Source of the DNA: Bacillus sp. NTK074B
Lineage (GTDB): Bacteria > Bacillota > Bacilli > Bacillales > Bacillaceae_B
Direction of reading: 5' to 3'
NCBI RefSeq assembly: GCF_017303375.1
Contig: NZ_JAFKOH010000004.1
Span: 124,001 to 188,000, forward strand
DNA: 64,000 bases
Positions 15,882 to 25,564 of the stretch are shown here, piece after piece. Made by a program: the position numbers and the translations under genes. Every line of letters begins with the position of its first letter. The first letter of the stretch is position 1. The notes under the pieces were generated by a model. That model was given only the letters and a program-made list of their open reading frames with translations. It was not told the DNA's origin and searched no databases.

Positions 15882-16761
15882 TGGTCAGTCCCTCCAATTC
15901 TACGTGCGGGGATAGCTGTACGCGATGTCTAAGGGCGGGTCTTGCCACCATTTTGATATCATCCGGTGTGACGTAGTCCCGTCCTGACAGATAGGCCCAC
16001 GCCCTTCCTGCTTTCCCGATTGAAATCGCCGCCCTTGTGCTCGCCCCGAAGCGAATCGACTCCGTTTCCCGGGTCTTTCTTACGATTTGCATAATATAAT
16101 CCAACACGGCATCACTCAAGGTGACGTCCTCGATTTCTTTTCTGATGGTTAAAAACGTGTCAATGTCGAGAACCGGTTCCACTTCGCTCCTGTCAGCGTG
16201 ATTCTCGATCACTTGTTTTAAGACAGATTTTTCTTCTTCAAATGAAGGAAAATCAATATCGAGCTTGAACAGGAACCGGTCCTGCTGGGCTTCCGGAAGT
16301 GGATACGTCCCTTCGAATTCAATCGGATTCTGGGTTGCCACGACAAAGAATACCTCTTCAAGAGGATACGTCGTCCCCTGGATCGTCACCTGCTTTTCTT
16401 CCATGGCTTCAAGTAGTGCCGCCTGGGTCTTCGCCGGGGTCCGGTTGATTTCATCCGCCAAAAGGACATTGGTGAAAATCGGCCCTTTGATCGTTTGGAA
16501 GCTATTATCCTTCATGTTATAAATGGTACTGCCCGTTATATCGCTCGGTAACAGATCCGGGGTGAACTGGATCCGGTTAAAGCTTCCACCCAGTAATCGG
16601 GACAGGGTCTTCACCATCTGGGTCTTTCCGGTACCGGGCACACCTTCAATCAATACATGTCCCCCTGCCAGAATGGAAGACAGTAGGAGTTTAAGATTCG
16701 TCCCCTGCCCGATGATGCGCTCTTCAAATTTCTCCATTAAGGATGTGATTTCTGGTTTCAA
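15832..16761 (-). CDS. MoxR-family AAA+ ATPase
   Basis: A 309-residue cytoplasmic AAA+ chaperone-type ATPase. Walker A is GVPGTGKT (residues 40-47), Walker B LLADEIN followed by RTPAKTQAALLEAMEE, sensor 1 VVATQNPIE, and a lid domain ending near TIDQVIQEL. MoxR ATPases act with DUF58/vWA partners in maturation or membrane-stress complexes. The start is TTG; it overlaps the DUF4350 stop as TTGA, preceded by AGGTGGAGG. It is part of a leftward operon from the multi-pass gene at 19544 or from DUF4129 through DUF58. Confidence 0.92.
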   Translation of the reverse strand: MKPEITSLMEKFEERIIGQGTNLKLLLSSILAGGHVLIEGVPGTGKTQMVKTLSRLLGGSFNRIQFTPDLLPSDITGSTIYNMKDNSFQTIKGPIFTNVLLADEINRTPAKTQAALLEAMEEKQVTIQGTTYPLEEVFFVVATQNPIEFEGTYPLPEAQQDRFLFKLDIDFPSFEEEKSVLKQVIENHADRSEVEPVLDIDTFLTIRKEIEDVTLSDAVLDYIMQIVRKTRETESIRFGASTRAAISIGKAGRAWAYLSGRDYVTPDDIKMVARPALRHRVQLSPHVELEGLTIDQVIQELIGSITVPR

Positions 16762-17888
16762 CGATCCTCCACCTCTTTCCTGAATATCTCAATCTTCTTC
16801 GACCATAATACGTATTCCTGCTTACTGATTCGTTCTCTATTTAACAGACTTTTCATCCCTGATAAGAAAGCATCGATTTCCTTGCCTGAAAAAGCAGGCA
16901 ATCTCCGTTCCAATGGCCCTTTCAATTCTGACCACTCTTTGCTTGTCGGGATTCCCCAGCGTTCCTGGAACAGAACTCTTACATAATCCGACTGAATCAA
17001 CAGGGATGCCTTGTACTGTTTCCCTTTCAAGTACCAGGCTGAAAGGGCTTTGATTCGTTCATCACTGAAACGGACCATCTCTTCCCGGGGCACATGGATG
17101 CTTCCAAATCTTTTCCCTTGCATCCACAGCGCCAGAAGGATGAAGATCGCCAGTTGAAGGAGGAGAAACAAAAGCCATGCAGGATAAAGGGTCGTAAGGG
17201 TTGCCCCGCTTTCTCCACCGTGGAGATATTCATCAATCAGGATGGTTCCATCACTCGCTCCCCCGTTTTTTAACAGAAGGAGAATCATGGATAGATGATC
17301 CTTCTTAAGAATATTCCCATTTGCCATCCATGCCGGGGTGGTGGAAATAATCAAGTGACCTTCCCCTATTTCAGACTTGTAGGCAATCGTTCCGAACACA
17401 TCGTCCAGTAAGACCGTATCACCGTCCCTCTCTTCCAAACGGACGTCCGATAAAATATCGGCTTGATATGTATGACCTTCTCCATCACGGATGACGGAAC
17501 TTCCTATCCCTTCTCCTCTCGGGACAGCCTTCGTACCGAACATTCCTTTTGGATTATCTTTTAATAGGAGGATCGTATTTCCTCTCATCATGAATTCCTC
17601 GTACTCTTCCATTTCTTCCTTATCAGGAATCGTGAACGGCTCAGCCATAATCAAGAGTTGACCGGACTCCGTTTTCGTTAACCGGTCAGGCGAATGAGTC
17701 CAGCGCCCGACTGACTCTCCCTCGTTTTCTAAATAGGTGTAAAGGGCTTTCGTTCCCGTAGGGGAAGGTGACTCCGATACATAAGATGGATACTCCTTTA
17801 ACTTCTCCGGTGACAGAAAGACCCCGAGTGCAATGAATAAACCAAGAATACCGAAGAGCCAAATCCACGCTTTGATCGTTGACTTCAA
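16758..17888 (-). CDS. DUF4350 domain membrane protein
   Basis: A 376-residue protein with an N-terminal helix (IKAWIWLFGILGLFIALGVFL) and a second near residue 255 (YPAWLLFLLLQLAIFILLALWM). The extracellular middle part resembles DUF4350, an ABC-transporter-associated GATase-like domain (YPSYVSESPSPTGTKALYTYLE, LLIMAEP, ILIDEYLHG). The C-terminus is cytoplasmic. It sits between DUF4129 and MoxR, the usual neighbours. The TTG start follows GGAGGT by about 11 bases. Confidence 0.82.
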   Translation of the reverse strand: MKSTIKAWIWLFGILGLFIALGVFLSPEKLKEYPSYVSESPSPTGTKALYTYLENEGESVGRWTHSPDRLTKTESGQLLIMAEPFTIPDKEEMEEYEEFMMRGNTILLLKDNPKGMFGTKAVPRGEGIGSSVIRDGEGHTYQADILSDVRLEERDGDTVLLDDVFGTIAYKSEIGEGHLIISTTPAWMANGNILKKDHLSMILLLLKNGGASDGTILIDEYLHGGESGATLTTLYPAWLLFLLLQLAIFILLALWMQGKRFGSIHVPREEMVRFSDERIKALSAWYLKGKQYKASLLIQSDYVRVLFQERWGIPTSKEWSELKGPLERRLPAFSGKEIDAFLSGMKSLLNRERISKQEYVLWSKKIEIFRKEVEDR

Positions 17889-17924
17889 TGCTCAATCCTA
17901 CCTCCTTTCTCTTAAACTGCGCGT

Positions 17925-18563
17925 CTATGAATCTCCATTATCCAGCCAGCGAAAGGCTTCCTGCTTATAGCGGGCATACTCCCTTTCACTAACCTGTCGC
18001 TCTCCATATGCCACCTCATCAAATAGGAGGGCAAGCTCAAAAAAACGATCCGCCCACTTTTGATTCACTTTACGCAGTTCGTCGTAATACTCCCAGTTCG
18101 TCTTCCACATCCTGGCCTCCAGATATTCCCTTTCATGGAAATAAAGAAGCAGTGCCAGGAACATGTGGCGAATCGCTTTTGAATAATCTCCGATTGCCTC
18201 GTGCCTGTGGGCTTCCTCCAAATGAGTCGAATAGGACCATTCCATTTCATCCATGGATTGCATGGGCTTGTTCAAACGGAATTTGCGCCTTCTCAAGCCA
18301 TTCCGGACCGCATGAAATGCAAAGAAAAGGAGAGCCCCCACGGCCATTACGATCAGCGTGATCAGAATCCCCGAAGCACCGCCGCCTGTCGGTTCAAGAG
18401 CCGGATTAATGTTCCCAAGCATCTCCTGGATCCATTCCTTTGCCTTCTCCCACCAGCCGGCGAGCACCCCCTGGTTCTCCCTGAGATATGCCTGATACTC
18501 TTCTCCATCCAGGATTTCCTCTATTCCATCCCTTGCTCTTTTTTCATCCAACAATTTCTTCAC
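17925..18563 (-). CDS. DUF4129 domain membrane protein
   Basis: A 212-residue protein. The N-terminal third is charged and would be outside, followed by one helix (GILITLIVMAVGALLFFAFHAV). A C-terminal cytoplasmic region has the DUF4129 pattern: EAHRHEAIGDYSKAIRHMFLALLLYF, MWKTNWEYYDEL and EVAYGERQVSEREYARY. DUF4129 domains usually sit at the C-terminus of transglutaminase-like or MoxR-cluster proteins. The start is GTG directly after an in-frame TAG, with a weak ribosome-binding site, so expression may depend on the upstream gene. Confidence 0.82.
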   Translation of the reverse strand: MKKLLDEKRARDGIEEILDGEEYQAYLRENQGVLAGWWEKAKEWIQEMLGNINPALEPTGGGASGILITLIVMAVGALLFFAFHAVRNGLRRRKFRLNKPMQSMDEMEWSYSTHLEEAHRHEAIGDYSKAIRHMFLALLLYFHEREYLEARMWKTNWEYYDELRKVNQKWADRFFELALLFDEVAYGERQVSEREYARYKQEAFRWLDNGDS

Positions 18564-18617
18564 CTAGCTTTCAGATCAAAAGCCCGGAACCCCGGGCCAG
18601 ACTGGTTACTTCCCTGG

Positions 18618-19544
18618 TTAAATCGTCGTATAGTCATCGATCATTTCATTTAGATCATCTGCGTCATGTCTTGTTTTAAGGTCAAAGAAGATCACTCCGA
18701 ACGCGACAGCACCAAGCATCGTCGTAAATAATGCCACCACGTTGATGATCATCCCGTAGAGGACACTGTTCCCCAATACGAGGCCAAACGTAAACTCGAA
18801 TGCCATATTGACAATACCGATAATCAATCCGAATACAATATATAAGCCAATGATGGTAAATACACGCTTCTTCGTCAATCTCCAGCTTCTTCCGAGTCCA
18901 GGGGCATCCTGCTCGATGGCGGCTGCTCCCAGGTAGAAGCTCCAACGTGTCAATAAATAAGCGATGATGAGAGCCAATGCTAAAAACAGGATGAATGTGG
19001 TGATAATAATTCCAACACCCGGTTCAAGAAATGCAGCACCTAATACTCCCGCAAATATACCTGAAACAACCGGAATAAATATCAATCCGAAGACGATTAG
19101 ATAGAATAGAATGCTGCTTCCGATGATTGGCCAAAACCTTGAAAATGCTTCCTTAAGGACATGCTTCACTGAATAATTTTCATTTTTCCTCATATGATTC
19201 AGGCTGAATAATATAGCGGCTTGAGCAATCGGCGTAAGGATCATGGTGATCAGCCCTATCAGACCCGTTCCCATTTCCGCCCCCAAGTTCACTTCCTGCC
19301 CGGGTTCAGCGGTAAACTCCCCCGAAAAGCTGTTGATGATGCCATCGAACCAGGTTTCGCCTGCACTGGCGGTTCTAAAGAAGCCGACACCTGCCGCCAG
19401 TTCAATGAGTGCCTGGAGCAGATATACGGGTCCCAGCAATACAAGAAAAACAAGGAAAAAATCTTTAAAGTGGTTCTTGCTTAATCGAAATGTGTGATCC
19501 AGAATTTCACCGAATCTTTTTGGTTTGCTGAATTGTGCGTTCAT
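18618..19544 (-). CDS. Multi-pass membrane protein (glycerophosphodiester phosphodiesterase membrane-domain-like)
   Basis: A 308-residue protein with six predicted helices. The N-terminus KPKRFGEILDHTFRLSKNHFKDFFLVFLVLLGPVYLL resembles the membrane domain found attached to some glycerophosphodiester phosphodiesterases, but no catalytic domain is present. The conserved GLGRSWRLTKKRVFTIIGLYIVFG lies in the second half. It is the first gene of the MoxR-DUF58 operon and has an ordinary ATG start. Confidence 0.75.
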   Translation of the reverse strand: MNAQFSKPKRFGEILDHTFRLSKNHFKDFFLVFLVLLGPVYLLQALIELAAGVGFFRTASAGETWFDGIINSFSGEFTAEPGQEVNLGAEMGTGLIGLITMILTPIAQAAILFSLNHMRKNENYSVKHVLKEAFSRFWPIIGSSILFYLIVFGLIFIPVVSGIFAGVLGAAFLEPGVGIIITTFILFLALALIIAYLLTRWSFYLGAAAIEQDAPGLGRSWRLTKKRVFTIIGLYIVFGLIIGIVNMAFEFTFGLVLGNSVLYGMIINVVALFTTMLGAVAFGVIFFDLKTRHDADDLNEMIDDYTTI

Positions 19545-19737
19545 GTTCTGATCCCCCTACTAATCTCTTTTTTCAATATTTGACAATATATCGCTTATTT
19601 TAACATTATTCCTCCTTCAGTTGATGAACATTTTGTTATTTCTCTAACTTGTTTCCTGACTGCATCTTCTTTAGCTCCGTATGGACTTTTTTCCATTTGA
19701 TGCCTGTCTCAAAACCTTTTGTCACCTTTCTATACGA

Positions 19738-19775
19738 AAAAGTGACCCAAAAGTTTTCGTTTTGGGTCACTTTCT
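19738..19775 (-). terminator. Intrinsic terminator of the lia operon
   Basis: A 14-bp stem, AAAGTGACCCAAAA with its complement, and a GTTTTCG loop lie just after the liaR stop at 19780. A and T tracts flank both sides. Confidence 0.9.
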
Positions 19776-19779
19776 TTGA

Positions 19780-20412
19780 TTATTCAGCTAGATCATGTTT
19801 AAAAGCGTAGATGACAGCCTGAGTACGGTCCTGTACGTCAAGCTTTGAGAGAATATTGCTCACGTGGGTCTTCACTGTTTTCAAGGCGATGAACAGCTCA
19901 TCAGCGATTTCCTGATTGGTTTTGCCCTGGGTCATGAGAAGAAGGATTTCGAGTTCCCTGTTCGTCAGTTCCTCATGTGGGTGGGAAACGGTCTTCTGTC
20001 TCATGCGGGTCATCATCTTTCCCGTCACTTCGGGCTCAAGGATCGACTGTCCTTTATGGGTTTTGCGAACCGCTTCAGCGATTTCACTTGCTTTCGAGGT
20101 TTTCAGCATATAACTGACGGCCCCCGCTTCAAGGGCAGGATACACCTTATCATCATCAAGGAAGCTTGTGACGATGATGATCTTCGCGTCCGGCCATTCC
20201 TGGATGATTTCCTTCGTCGCCTGGATGCCATCCATTTCTTTCATCACAAGGTCCATCAGGATAATATCCGGACGAAGTTCAAGGGCCAGCTGGACGCCTT
20301 CCTTACCGTCGGATGCTTCACCTACTACATCGATATCCGCCTGGGCCGACAGATAAGACGACACCCCGATCCGCACCATCTCGTGATCATCGACAAATAC
20401 TACTTTAATCAT
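19780..20412 (-). CDS. liaR: Response regulator LiaR
   Basis: A 210-residue NarL-type response regulator controlling the cell-envelope stress operon liaIH. The receiver domain has VDDHE near the start and phosphoacceptor D54 in ILMDLVM. The C-terminal LuxR-type helix-turn-helix is [40 protein letters not shown]. The start at 20412 follows GAAGGTG and overlaps the liaS stop by 8 bases (ATGATTAA); an upstream in-frame ATG is rejected. It is the last gene of liaI-H-F-S-R. Confidence 0.95.
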   Translation of the reverse strand: MIKVVFVDDHEMVRIGVSSYLSAQADIDVVGEASDGKEGVQLALELRPDIILMDLVMKEMDGIQATKEIIQEWPDAKIIIVTSFLDDDKVYPALEAGAVSYMLKTSKASEIAEAVRKTHKGQSILEPEVTGKMMTRMRQKTVSHPHEELTNRELEILLLMTQGKTNQEIADELFIALKTVKTHVSNILSKLDVQDRTQAVIYAFKHDLAE

Positions 20413-21454
20413 TCTTATCACCTTCATTCTCCACAACGGGAACCTTCACTTCCAAGCGGGTCCCCTTATTCGGTACACTGATGATTTTAAACGTTCCACC
20501 GATTTCAATGGCCCGTTCCCTCATATTTTGAAGCCCATAGGAGCTTGTCACCTTTGATTCATTCACGTCAAACCCTTTGCCATCGTCCACCACCCTCAAT
20601 ATGATGATGGATTCCCTCTTAATGAGACGGATGTCCAGGGAAGTCGCCTTGGCATGCCGAAGCGTATTGGATACAGATTCCTGCAAGATCCGGAACAGAT
20701 GATCTTCAATGCCTTTATCCAATGTCATGTCTTCAATCTTCCATTCGATTTCGAGGGGGACCTTCTGAGCTAATTCGACCAATAACTCCTTCATTCCTTC
20801 TTGCAGATTCTTGCCTTTTAACGCCACAGGGCGAAGGTGGAGGAGCAGCGCCCTCATTTCGAGCTGTGACTGGTGAATCATCTGCTCGACCATACTTAGC
20901 TGCTTTTCTTCATGTGGGGTTCTGTGAGGGGATGGCGTCTCTGTGATCGCTGACATGAGCATCGAGGCGGCGAACAGCTGCTGGCTGACCGAGTCGTGCA
21001 GCTCCCTTGCCAACCGGTTCCGCTCCTGTGAAACGATTTCCTGGATCCTTTTTTCCTGTTCCTCGGCTTTTTCATTGGCGAGCTTTTGTGAGTAGCGGGC
21101 TTGATCGGTAAGGTGCTTCCCTAATGCGTCTACTTTTTTCCACACCTGCTGCACCTCTGAAGTCGCCGTTTCCGGGATCGAAATCGCCCGTCCCTGCTCC
21201 ACCTGATGGAGGGCATCTTCCATTTCTCTAAGCTGGCGCTTATCCTTTAAACCCGTTCTGATCCCAAAGACGATCCCGATCAGAAGGCTGACGACCAGTA
21301 TGAATCCCGCCCCCGGGATATCCATAATCTCTACTTCCCATAAGAGGGACCAATCCTGTAACGGATATAAATAAAGATAGGAGGAAGATAAAAACAGCAC
21401 CATGACAAGGGAAAAGAGAATGCCTGCAACAACCTGCTTACTGACCGTACTCAT
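20405..21454 (-). CDS. liaS: Sensor histidine kinase LiaS
   Basis: A 349-residue membrane kinase of the intramembrane-sensing NarL-partner type. It has two N-terminal helices ([23 protein letters not shown] and [18 protein letters not shown]) separated by a very short loop, a HAMP-like linker, and a DHp helix with H153 in [15 protein letters not shown]. The HATPase domain shows [14 protein letters not shown] and VDDGKGF. It senses bacitracin-type wall stress under LiaF control. The ATG overlaps the liaF stop (ATGA), and GAGGTG precedes it. Confidence 0.95.
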   Translation of the reverse strand: MSTVSKQVVAGILFSLVMVLFLSSSYLYLYPLQDWSLLWEVEIMDIPGAGFILVVSLLIGIVFGIRTGLKDKRQLREMEDALHQVEQGRAISIPETATSEVQQVWKKVDALGKHLTDQARYSQKLANEKAEEQEKRIQEIVSQERNRLARELHDSVSQQLFAASMLMSAITETPSPHRTPHEEKQLSMVEQMIHQSQLEMRALLLHLRPVALKGKNLQEGMKELLVELAQKVPLEIEWKIEDMTLDKGIEDHLFRILQESVSNTLRHAKATSLDIRLIKRESIIILRVVDDGKGFDVNESKVTSSYGLQNMRERAIEIGGTFKIISVPNKGTRLEVKVPVVENEGDKND

Positions 21455-22182
21455 ATTCTCTTCACCTCTAAATCCCCGATCCACATGGAGGTGATGATCT
21501 TCACCCGCTGAACGGCCTCATCGTAACCCGGTGTCTGATAATAAAGAGACTGATTGATTGCTTTCGGTTCCACTTCATCAAATATCTCGATGGACCCTGC
21601 AAGGACGGAGTGATGTATACTCACTTCTACATCATACGGGATGAGTATCTCGATATTCCCGAGTATATTTCGGATCGAGACCACTGAAGTCCCTTTCGGC
21701 AGCACCGTATTCCCGACATCGATGACTGAATCGCCGATCACGCCCTGGATGTTGATATCGTTCCATTCATATACGTTATCCGGCGTCCTCTTTGGACCGA
21801 ACCATTCATTTTGAAGGGCGGACTTCTTCATCATCAGTGGCTCATGTGTTTGGGTAAAGGTTTCTTTAATGGTGGGTGAAATGTACTTAGGATGTTTCTT
21901 GGAATCGGCAAACCTCAGGATAATAAAAAGAAGAATCCCGAATAATAAAAATTTAAAAGCCACCGTATTGAAGATATTGATGGCGAGACTGATGATTCCA
22001 AACCACAACAGAATTTTCCCCGACGTTCTGGGCAGCTTTTTGCGTCCGATATAAATACAGAAGGCGGCTATGGATAGAAAGACGAGAACCCCCCCATCAT
22101 AAAAAGAGACTTCCAGCAGTATCAAAAGTGTACCGATTAAAATGATCCAGCTGATTCCGTCGGAGCGTAGACGATTGAACAC
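21451..22182 (-). CDS. liaF: LiaF, negative regulator of LiaRS
   Basis: A 243-residue membrane protein that keeps LiaS in its phosphatase state without stress. Three or four N-terminal helices (ISWIILIGTLLILLEVSFY, VLVFLSIAAFCIYIG, ILLWFGIISLAINIF, FLLFGILLFIILRF) precede a soluble C-terminal beta-rich domain (NDINIQGVIGDSVIDVGNTVLPKGTSVVSIRNILGNI) conserved in the VraT/LiaF family. It overlaps liaS by ATGA. Confidence 0.94.
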   Translation of the reverse strand: MFNRLRSDGISWIILIGTLLILLEVSFYDGGVLVFLSIAAFCIYIGRKKLPRTSGKILLWFGIISLAINIFNTVAFKFLLFGILLFIILRFADSKKHPKYISPTIKETFTQTHEPLMMKKSALQNEWFGPKRTPDNVYEWNDINIQGVIGDSVIDVGNTVLPKGTSVVSIRNILGNIEILIPYDVEVSIHHSVLAGSIEIFDEVEPKAINQSLYYQTPGYDEAVQRVKIITSMWIGDLEVKRI

Positions 22183-22252
22183 GAGGGGTTCCTCCTTCCT
22201 GATTATGTAGATTCTTTGCTCATATAGTTGAATGTGTGTTGGGATCTGAGGT

Positions 22253-22292
22253 TAAAACGGGGTGAACCCATTATGAGTTCCCCCTGTTTTTA
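22253..22292 (-). terminator. Leaky hairpin between liaH and liaF
   Basis: Read leftwards: AAAACAGGGGGAAC, a loop, then GTTCACCCCGTTTT, an imperfect 14-base stem with only a short T-run. It sits after liaH and before liaF. In B. subtilis liaIH is expressed far more than liaFSR, and a read-through hairpin here would give the same ratio; this link is inference. Confidence 0.6.
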
Positions 22293-22328
22293 CGTTATCA
22301 AGTATTTACTAACCTAGAATACCATGTT

Positions 22329-22982
22329 TCAGGAAGGAATGGCTTCCGTTTCCTCATATTTCATATCTTTTTCTAACTTGGCGATTTTCGCATCGATCGT
22401 GTTTCGGTAATACGAAGAATTCACGCCATGCTCCAGTTGATCTAAGTATGTCTCAATTTCATCAAACTTAGAAAATGCCTGATTGTTATACCCTGAAGAT
22501 GATTCCAGGACAGAATTCATTTTATTATGGGCACGTGCGATATTTTCCCTGCCCATCAGCTCCATGCGCTTGATGTACATATCTTTCAGCTTGTGTTTCA
22601 TCTCTCCGTATTTCCGTTCAAGCTCTTCAAGCTCTTTAGTCGCTTGCAGCTTGGATTCCTGAATACGGACCGCACGCTCTTCATAGTATTTTTGTTCCTG
22701 CAGGGCAAATTCATACAAGCCTTCTTCATTCGCTTTGGATGCTACCTCTGCCTGATACTTTCGTTTGTCAGCCAGAACCGAAGCCTGCTGATACTCTTTT
22801 TGGAACTCTTCTTTTAGTAGATGCTGTCTTTCTACAAGCTTTCTTACTTTTTCCACTTCCTGTTCACATTGTCTTAAATAATGGTTCAGGACGGCTATGG
22901 GATTTTTCTTCTCCTTTTTATCGATTGCTTCGTGAAGGTCGGACATGACGGTATTTTTCAATCGGTGAAATAAGTTTGCCAT
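22329..22982 (-). CDS. liaH: LiaH, PspA/IM30 family membrane-stress protein
   Basis: A 217-residue coiled-coil phage-shock-like protein that assembles into large rings or foci at the membrane under envelope stress. The start NLFHRLKNTVMSDLHEAIDK is the amphipathic membrane-binding helix, and the rest is nearly all helical with heptads. It is preceded by liaI 15 bases upstream, as in B. subtilis. Confidence 0.93.
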   Translation of the reverse strand: MANLFHRLKNTVMSDLHEAIDKKEKKNPIAVLNHYLRQCEQEVEKVRKLVERQHLLKEEFQKEYQQASVLADKRKYQAEVASKANEEGLYEFALQEQKYYEERAVRIQESKLQATKELEELERKYGEMKHKLKDMYIKRMELMGRENIARAHNKMNSVLESSSGYNNQAFSKFDEIETYLDQLEHGVNSSYYRNTIDAKIAKLEKDMKYEETEAIPS

Positions 22983-22997
22983 TGTATGTTCTCTCCT

Positions 22998-23342
22998 TTA
23001 GTTTTTTAATTGTGACCATTCTCTTTCGAAGTTCGTGAAAGGGTCAGGTGATTTTTCTTCTAAGATGACATCTTCTTTTTTCCAATTTTTATAAATCACA
23101 TACAGTACGTACAGAGCAGCTAACCCGATAATGGCCGGGAAGTTTGACACCGTTGCACTGAATGCGGCAAGACCAATCAGGGCCCAAAGGATCTTTTTCC
23201 CTGTCGAGTCTGTTTGAATAAATCCTTTAAAGCTGTAGTACATGATCACTAACGAGATCGCGAGCCCCACAATCGGTCCTAAATTGGCAAGCAGCACAAT
23301 CGCCGCAATCCCTCCAGCTAAAAGCAAACCGAATTTCTTCAT
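22998..23342 (-). CDS. liaI: LiaI-like membrane protein
   Basis: A 114-residue protein with three or four helices (FGLLLAGGIAAIVLLANL, GLAISLVIMYYSFKGF, ILWALIGLAAFSATVSNF, GLAALYVLYVIYKNW) and a charged tail. It matches LiaI in position, size and topology and would anchor LiaH at the membrane. It is the promoter-proximal gene of the operon; GGAGGCAACAACAA precedes ATG. No liaG follows liaH. Confidence 0.85.
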   Translation of the reverse strand: MKKFGLLLAGGIAAIVLLANLGPIVGLAISLVIMYYSFKGFIQTDSTGKKILWALIGLAAFSATVSNFPAIIGLAALYVLYVIYKNWKKEDVILEEKSPDPFTNFEREWSQLKN

Positions 23343-23541
23343 TTGTTGTTGCCTCCTTTCTTCTTCATGTCTCTATCCTACCTATTTTCCGGATTCTCCA
23401 TAACGAGCCGGAGCTTTATTTTCATATCAGACTTGAGGCTTAGGAATGGTAGGACCGGAAGTATACCAGGATGAAGGCAATGGTGAGGTTGCCGCGTTTT
23501 GTCTCACTTTGAAGAGCGGTCGGTAACTCCAATCAAGACAA

Positions 23542-23572
23542 AGGTCCGTCCCTCAAATCCAGGGACGGACCT
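23542..23572 (-). terminator. Terminator after pepF built from two 12-mer copies
   Basis: AGGTCCGTCCCT (23542-23553) and AGGGACGGACCT (23561-23572) are exact inverted copies with a 7-base loop, placed 15 bases after the pepF stop. The following T-tract is interrupted, so termination may be partial. Confidence 0.75.
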
Positions 23573-23587
23573 CAATCTATTTCTTAT

Positions 23588-25375
23588 TTAGTTTGTCAAT
23601 TCAAGGAATTCTTCTACGTCTGCCTTGCAAAGGTTGATGCCTTTTTCCCAGAAGGCTTCTTTGGTGATGTCTTCTCCCAAGTGCTTCATGGCGAGCTCTT
23701 CTACGTTCATGACGGCGGTATCCCGCAGCAATGCCATATATTTCTCTTCATACCCCTCGCCCGATTCCAGTGCCTTGGCGTAGATGCTCAGTGAGAACAG
23801 GTAGCCGAACGTGTACGGGAAGTTATAGAACGGCACTCCCGTAATATAAAAATGGAGCTTCGATGCCCAGAATCGGGGGTGAACCTCTCCAAGGGAATCG
23901 GCGAACGCTTCCTTCTGAGCTTCCACCATCAGCTCGTTCAGTGTTTCCACGGAAACGATCCCTTTTTTTCGCGCTTCATAGAAACGGGTCTCGAATAAGA
24001 AACGCGCGTGGATGTTCATGAAGAATGCGACGCTTCTCTGAAGTTTATCCTCGACGAGGGCAATCTTCTCTTCCTTGTTTTCGGCTTCCTTCACGGCCGC
24101 ATCTGCCACGATCATTTCTGCAAAAGTAGATGCGGTTTCTGCCACGTTCATGGCGTAATTACGATTCAATGTATGCATCGGCTTTAACGCATACGAATGG
24201 AATGCGTGTCCCAACTCGTGAGCGAGTGTCGATACATTCGACATCGACCCTGAATAGGTCATAAATATCCTGGATTGATCACTTAATGGAAACGATGTAC
24301 AGAAACCGCCTGGCCGTTTTCCGGCACGATCTTCCGCTTCAATCCACTGATCCTCAAATGCTCCCTTCGCAAATTCAGCCATTTCACTGCCAAAACGGGA
24401 GAATTGCTTCAGGATGAACTTCGCGCCTTCGTCATAAGACATGGTGCTCGTTGACTCTGCCACGGGCGCATCTAAGTCATACCAATCCAACTTCTCTTTA
24501 CCGAGGAGTTTCGCTTTGCGATCCAGATACTGTACGAAAGGCTTTTTATTTTTTGTAATGGCACCCCACATGGCATCGAGGGTCTCCTGTTTCATCCGGT
24601 TGTACTCAAGGGGCTCCTTCATCAATTCGTCCCAGCCCCGCTTTTTATAGACATTCAAACGGAATCCGCCAAGATGATTGAGAGTACGGGCAATAAGTTC
24701 CTCATTCCCTTCCCATGCATCCTCCAACTTATCAAAAACCTCTTTGCGGGTCTTTGGATCCGGACTTGAAAGGAGGTTATTGGCTTGCCCAACCGACAGA
24801 TCCTTCCCGTCATGAGTGATATTCATCGCCCCGACGATGGTATCATACATTTGGCCCCATCCATGGTAGCCGTCGACCGCCAATGCTTGAATCAACGATT
24901 CTTCCGTGCTTGTAAGCTTATCTTTCGCTTTTTGTCTCCACTCATTCAGAACAAACTCGATTTCACTGAGCCGGTCATGCTGAAGCAAATCGTTCCAGAT
25001 CTGTTCCGGACAATCGGACAGCTGCTGCTGAAACTTTGTAAATGTAGAAGAAAAGTCGGCACTCAAGGATGTGACCTCACCTCTTAGGGAGTCAGCCTTC
25101 CGGTCATGCATGTTCTGAGCTTCCAGACAGCTGACGAAAGCACCGGCCTGACGGAGAAACATCATCACTTCCTTCGCTTCTTCAATCAGATTCCACACGA
25201 GCTCAGCATCATTCTCCGATTGAGGCGGATGGAAAGCAAGTGCGTTTTCTGCGAAATCCTCTTTCTTCTTTTCTAACGTATCAAGATGTTGTCTGAACTC
25301 CTGAGAATCACTTCCGCCTTTGAAAAAAGCATCTAAATCCCAAACGTTTGAATATGTATGTGTTGTATGGTCCAT
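23588..25375 (-). CDS. pepF: Oligoendopeptidase F (M3 family metallopeptidase)
   Basis: A 595-residue cytoplasmic zinc peptidase degrading short peptides. The zinc site HELGH is at residues 386-390 (in STLAHELGHAFH), and the third ligand region is NVAETASTFAEMI about 25 residues later. Length and the conserved C-terminal GVPFYNFPYTFGYLFSL fit the PepF branch (M3B). No signal peptide. Monocistronic between liaI and a TspO-like gene on the other strand. Confidence 0.94.
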   Translation of the reverse strand: MDHTTHTYSNVWDLDAFFKGGSDSQEFRQHLDTLEKKKEDFAENALAFHPPQSENDAELVWNLIEEAKEVMMFLRQAGAFVSCLEAQNMHDRKADSLRGEVTSLSADFSSTFTKFQQQLSDCPEQIWNDLLQHDRLSEIEFVLNEWRQKAKDKLTSTEESLIQALAVDGYHGWGQMYDTIVGAMNITHDGKDLSVGQANNLLSSPDPKTRKEVFDKLEDAWEGNEELIARTLNHLGGFRLNVYKKRGWDELMKEPLEYNRMKQETLDAMWGAITKNKKPFVQYLDRKAKLLGKEKLDWYDLDAPVAESTSTMSYDEGAKFILKQFSRFGSEMAEFAKGAFEDQWIEAEDRAGKRPGGFCTSFPLSDQSRIFMTYSGSMSNVSTLAHELGHAFHSYALKPMHTLNRNYAMNVAETASTFAEMIVADAAVKEAENKEEKIALVEDKLQRSVAFFMNIHARFLFETRFYEARKKGIVSVETLNELMVEAQKEAFADSLGEVHPRFWASKLHFYITGVPFYNFPYTFGYLFSLSIYAKALESGEGYEEKYMALLRDTAVMNVEELAMKHLGEDITKEAFWEKGINLCKADVEEFLELTN

Positions 25376-25564
25376 ATTGTCCCCCTAAATGAATTGTGTA
25401 CATTGTCCCTATCCTCTTTTAAATTCTCGATAAATCCTTGAAATCCTCCATGATCTTTTACGATTCCTTCTACCTAAACTCTCTTCATTTGGTTTTTAAA
25501 TGGGGAAAAGTGGAATAGTATATAGCACAGCACTACATCCATACTTTCAAAAGGGGGATACACG

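Noticed and set aside
19864-20481. 205-codon antisense frame
   Set aside because: It mirrors liaR and the end of liaS, both fully supported.
23343-23541. LiaR binding site upstream of liaI
   Set aside because: I could not find an inverted repeat that I could securely match to a known LiaR box, so none is listed.
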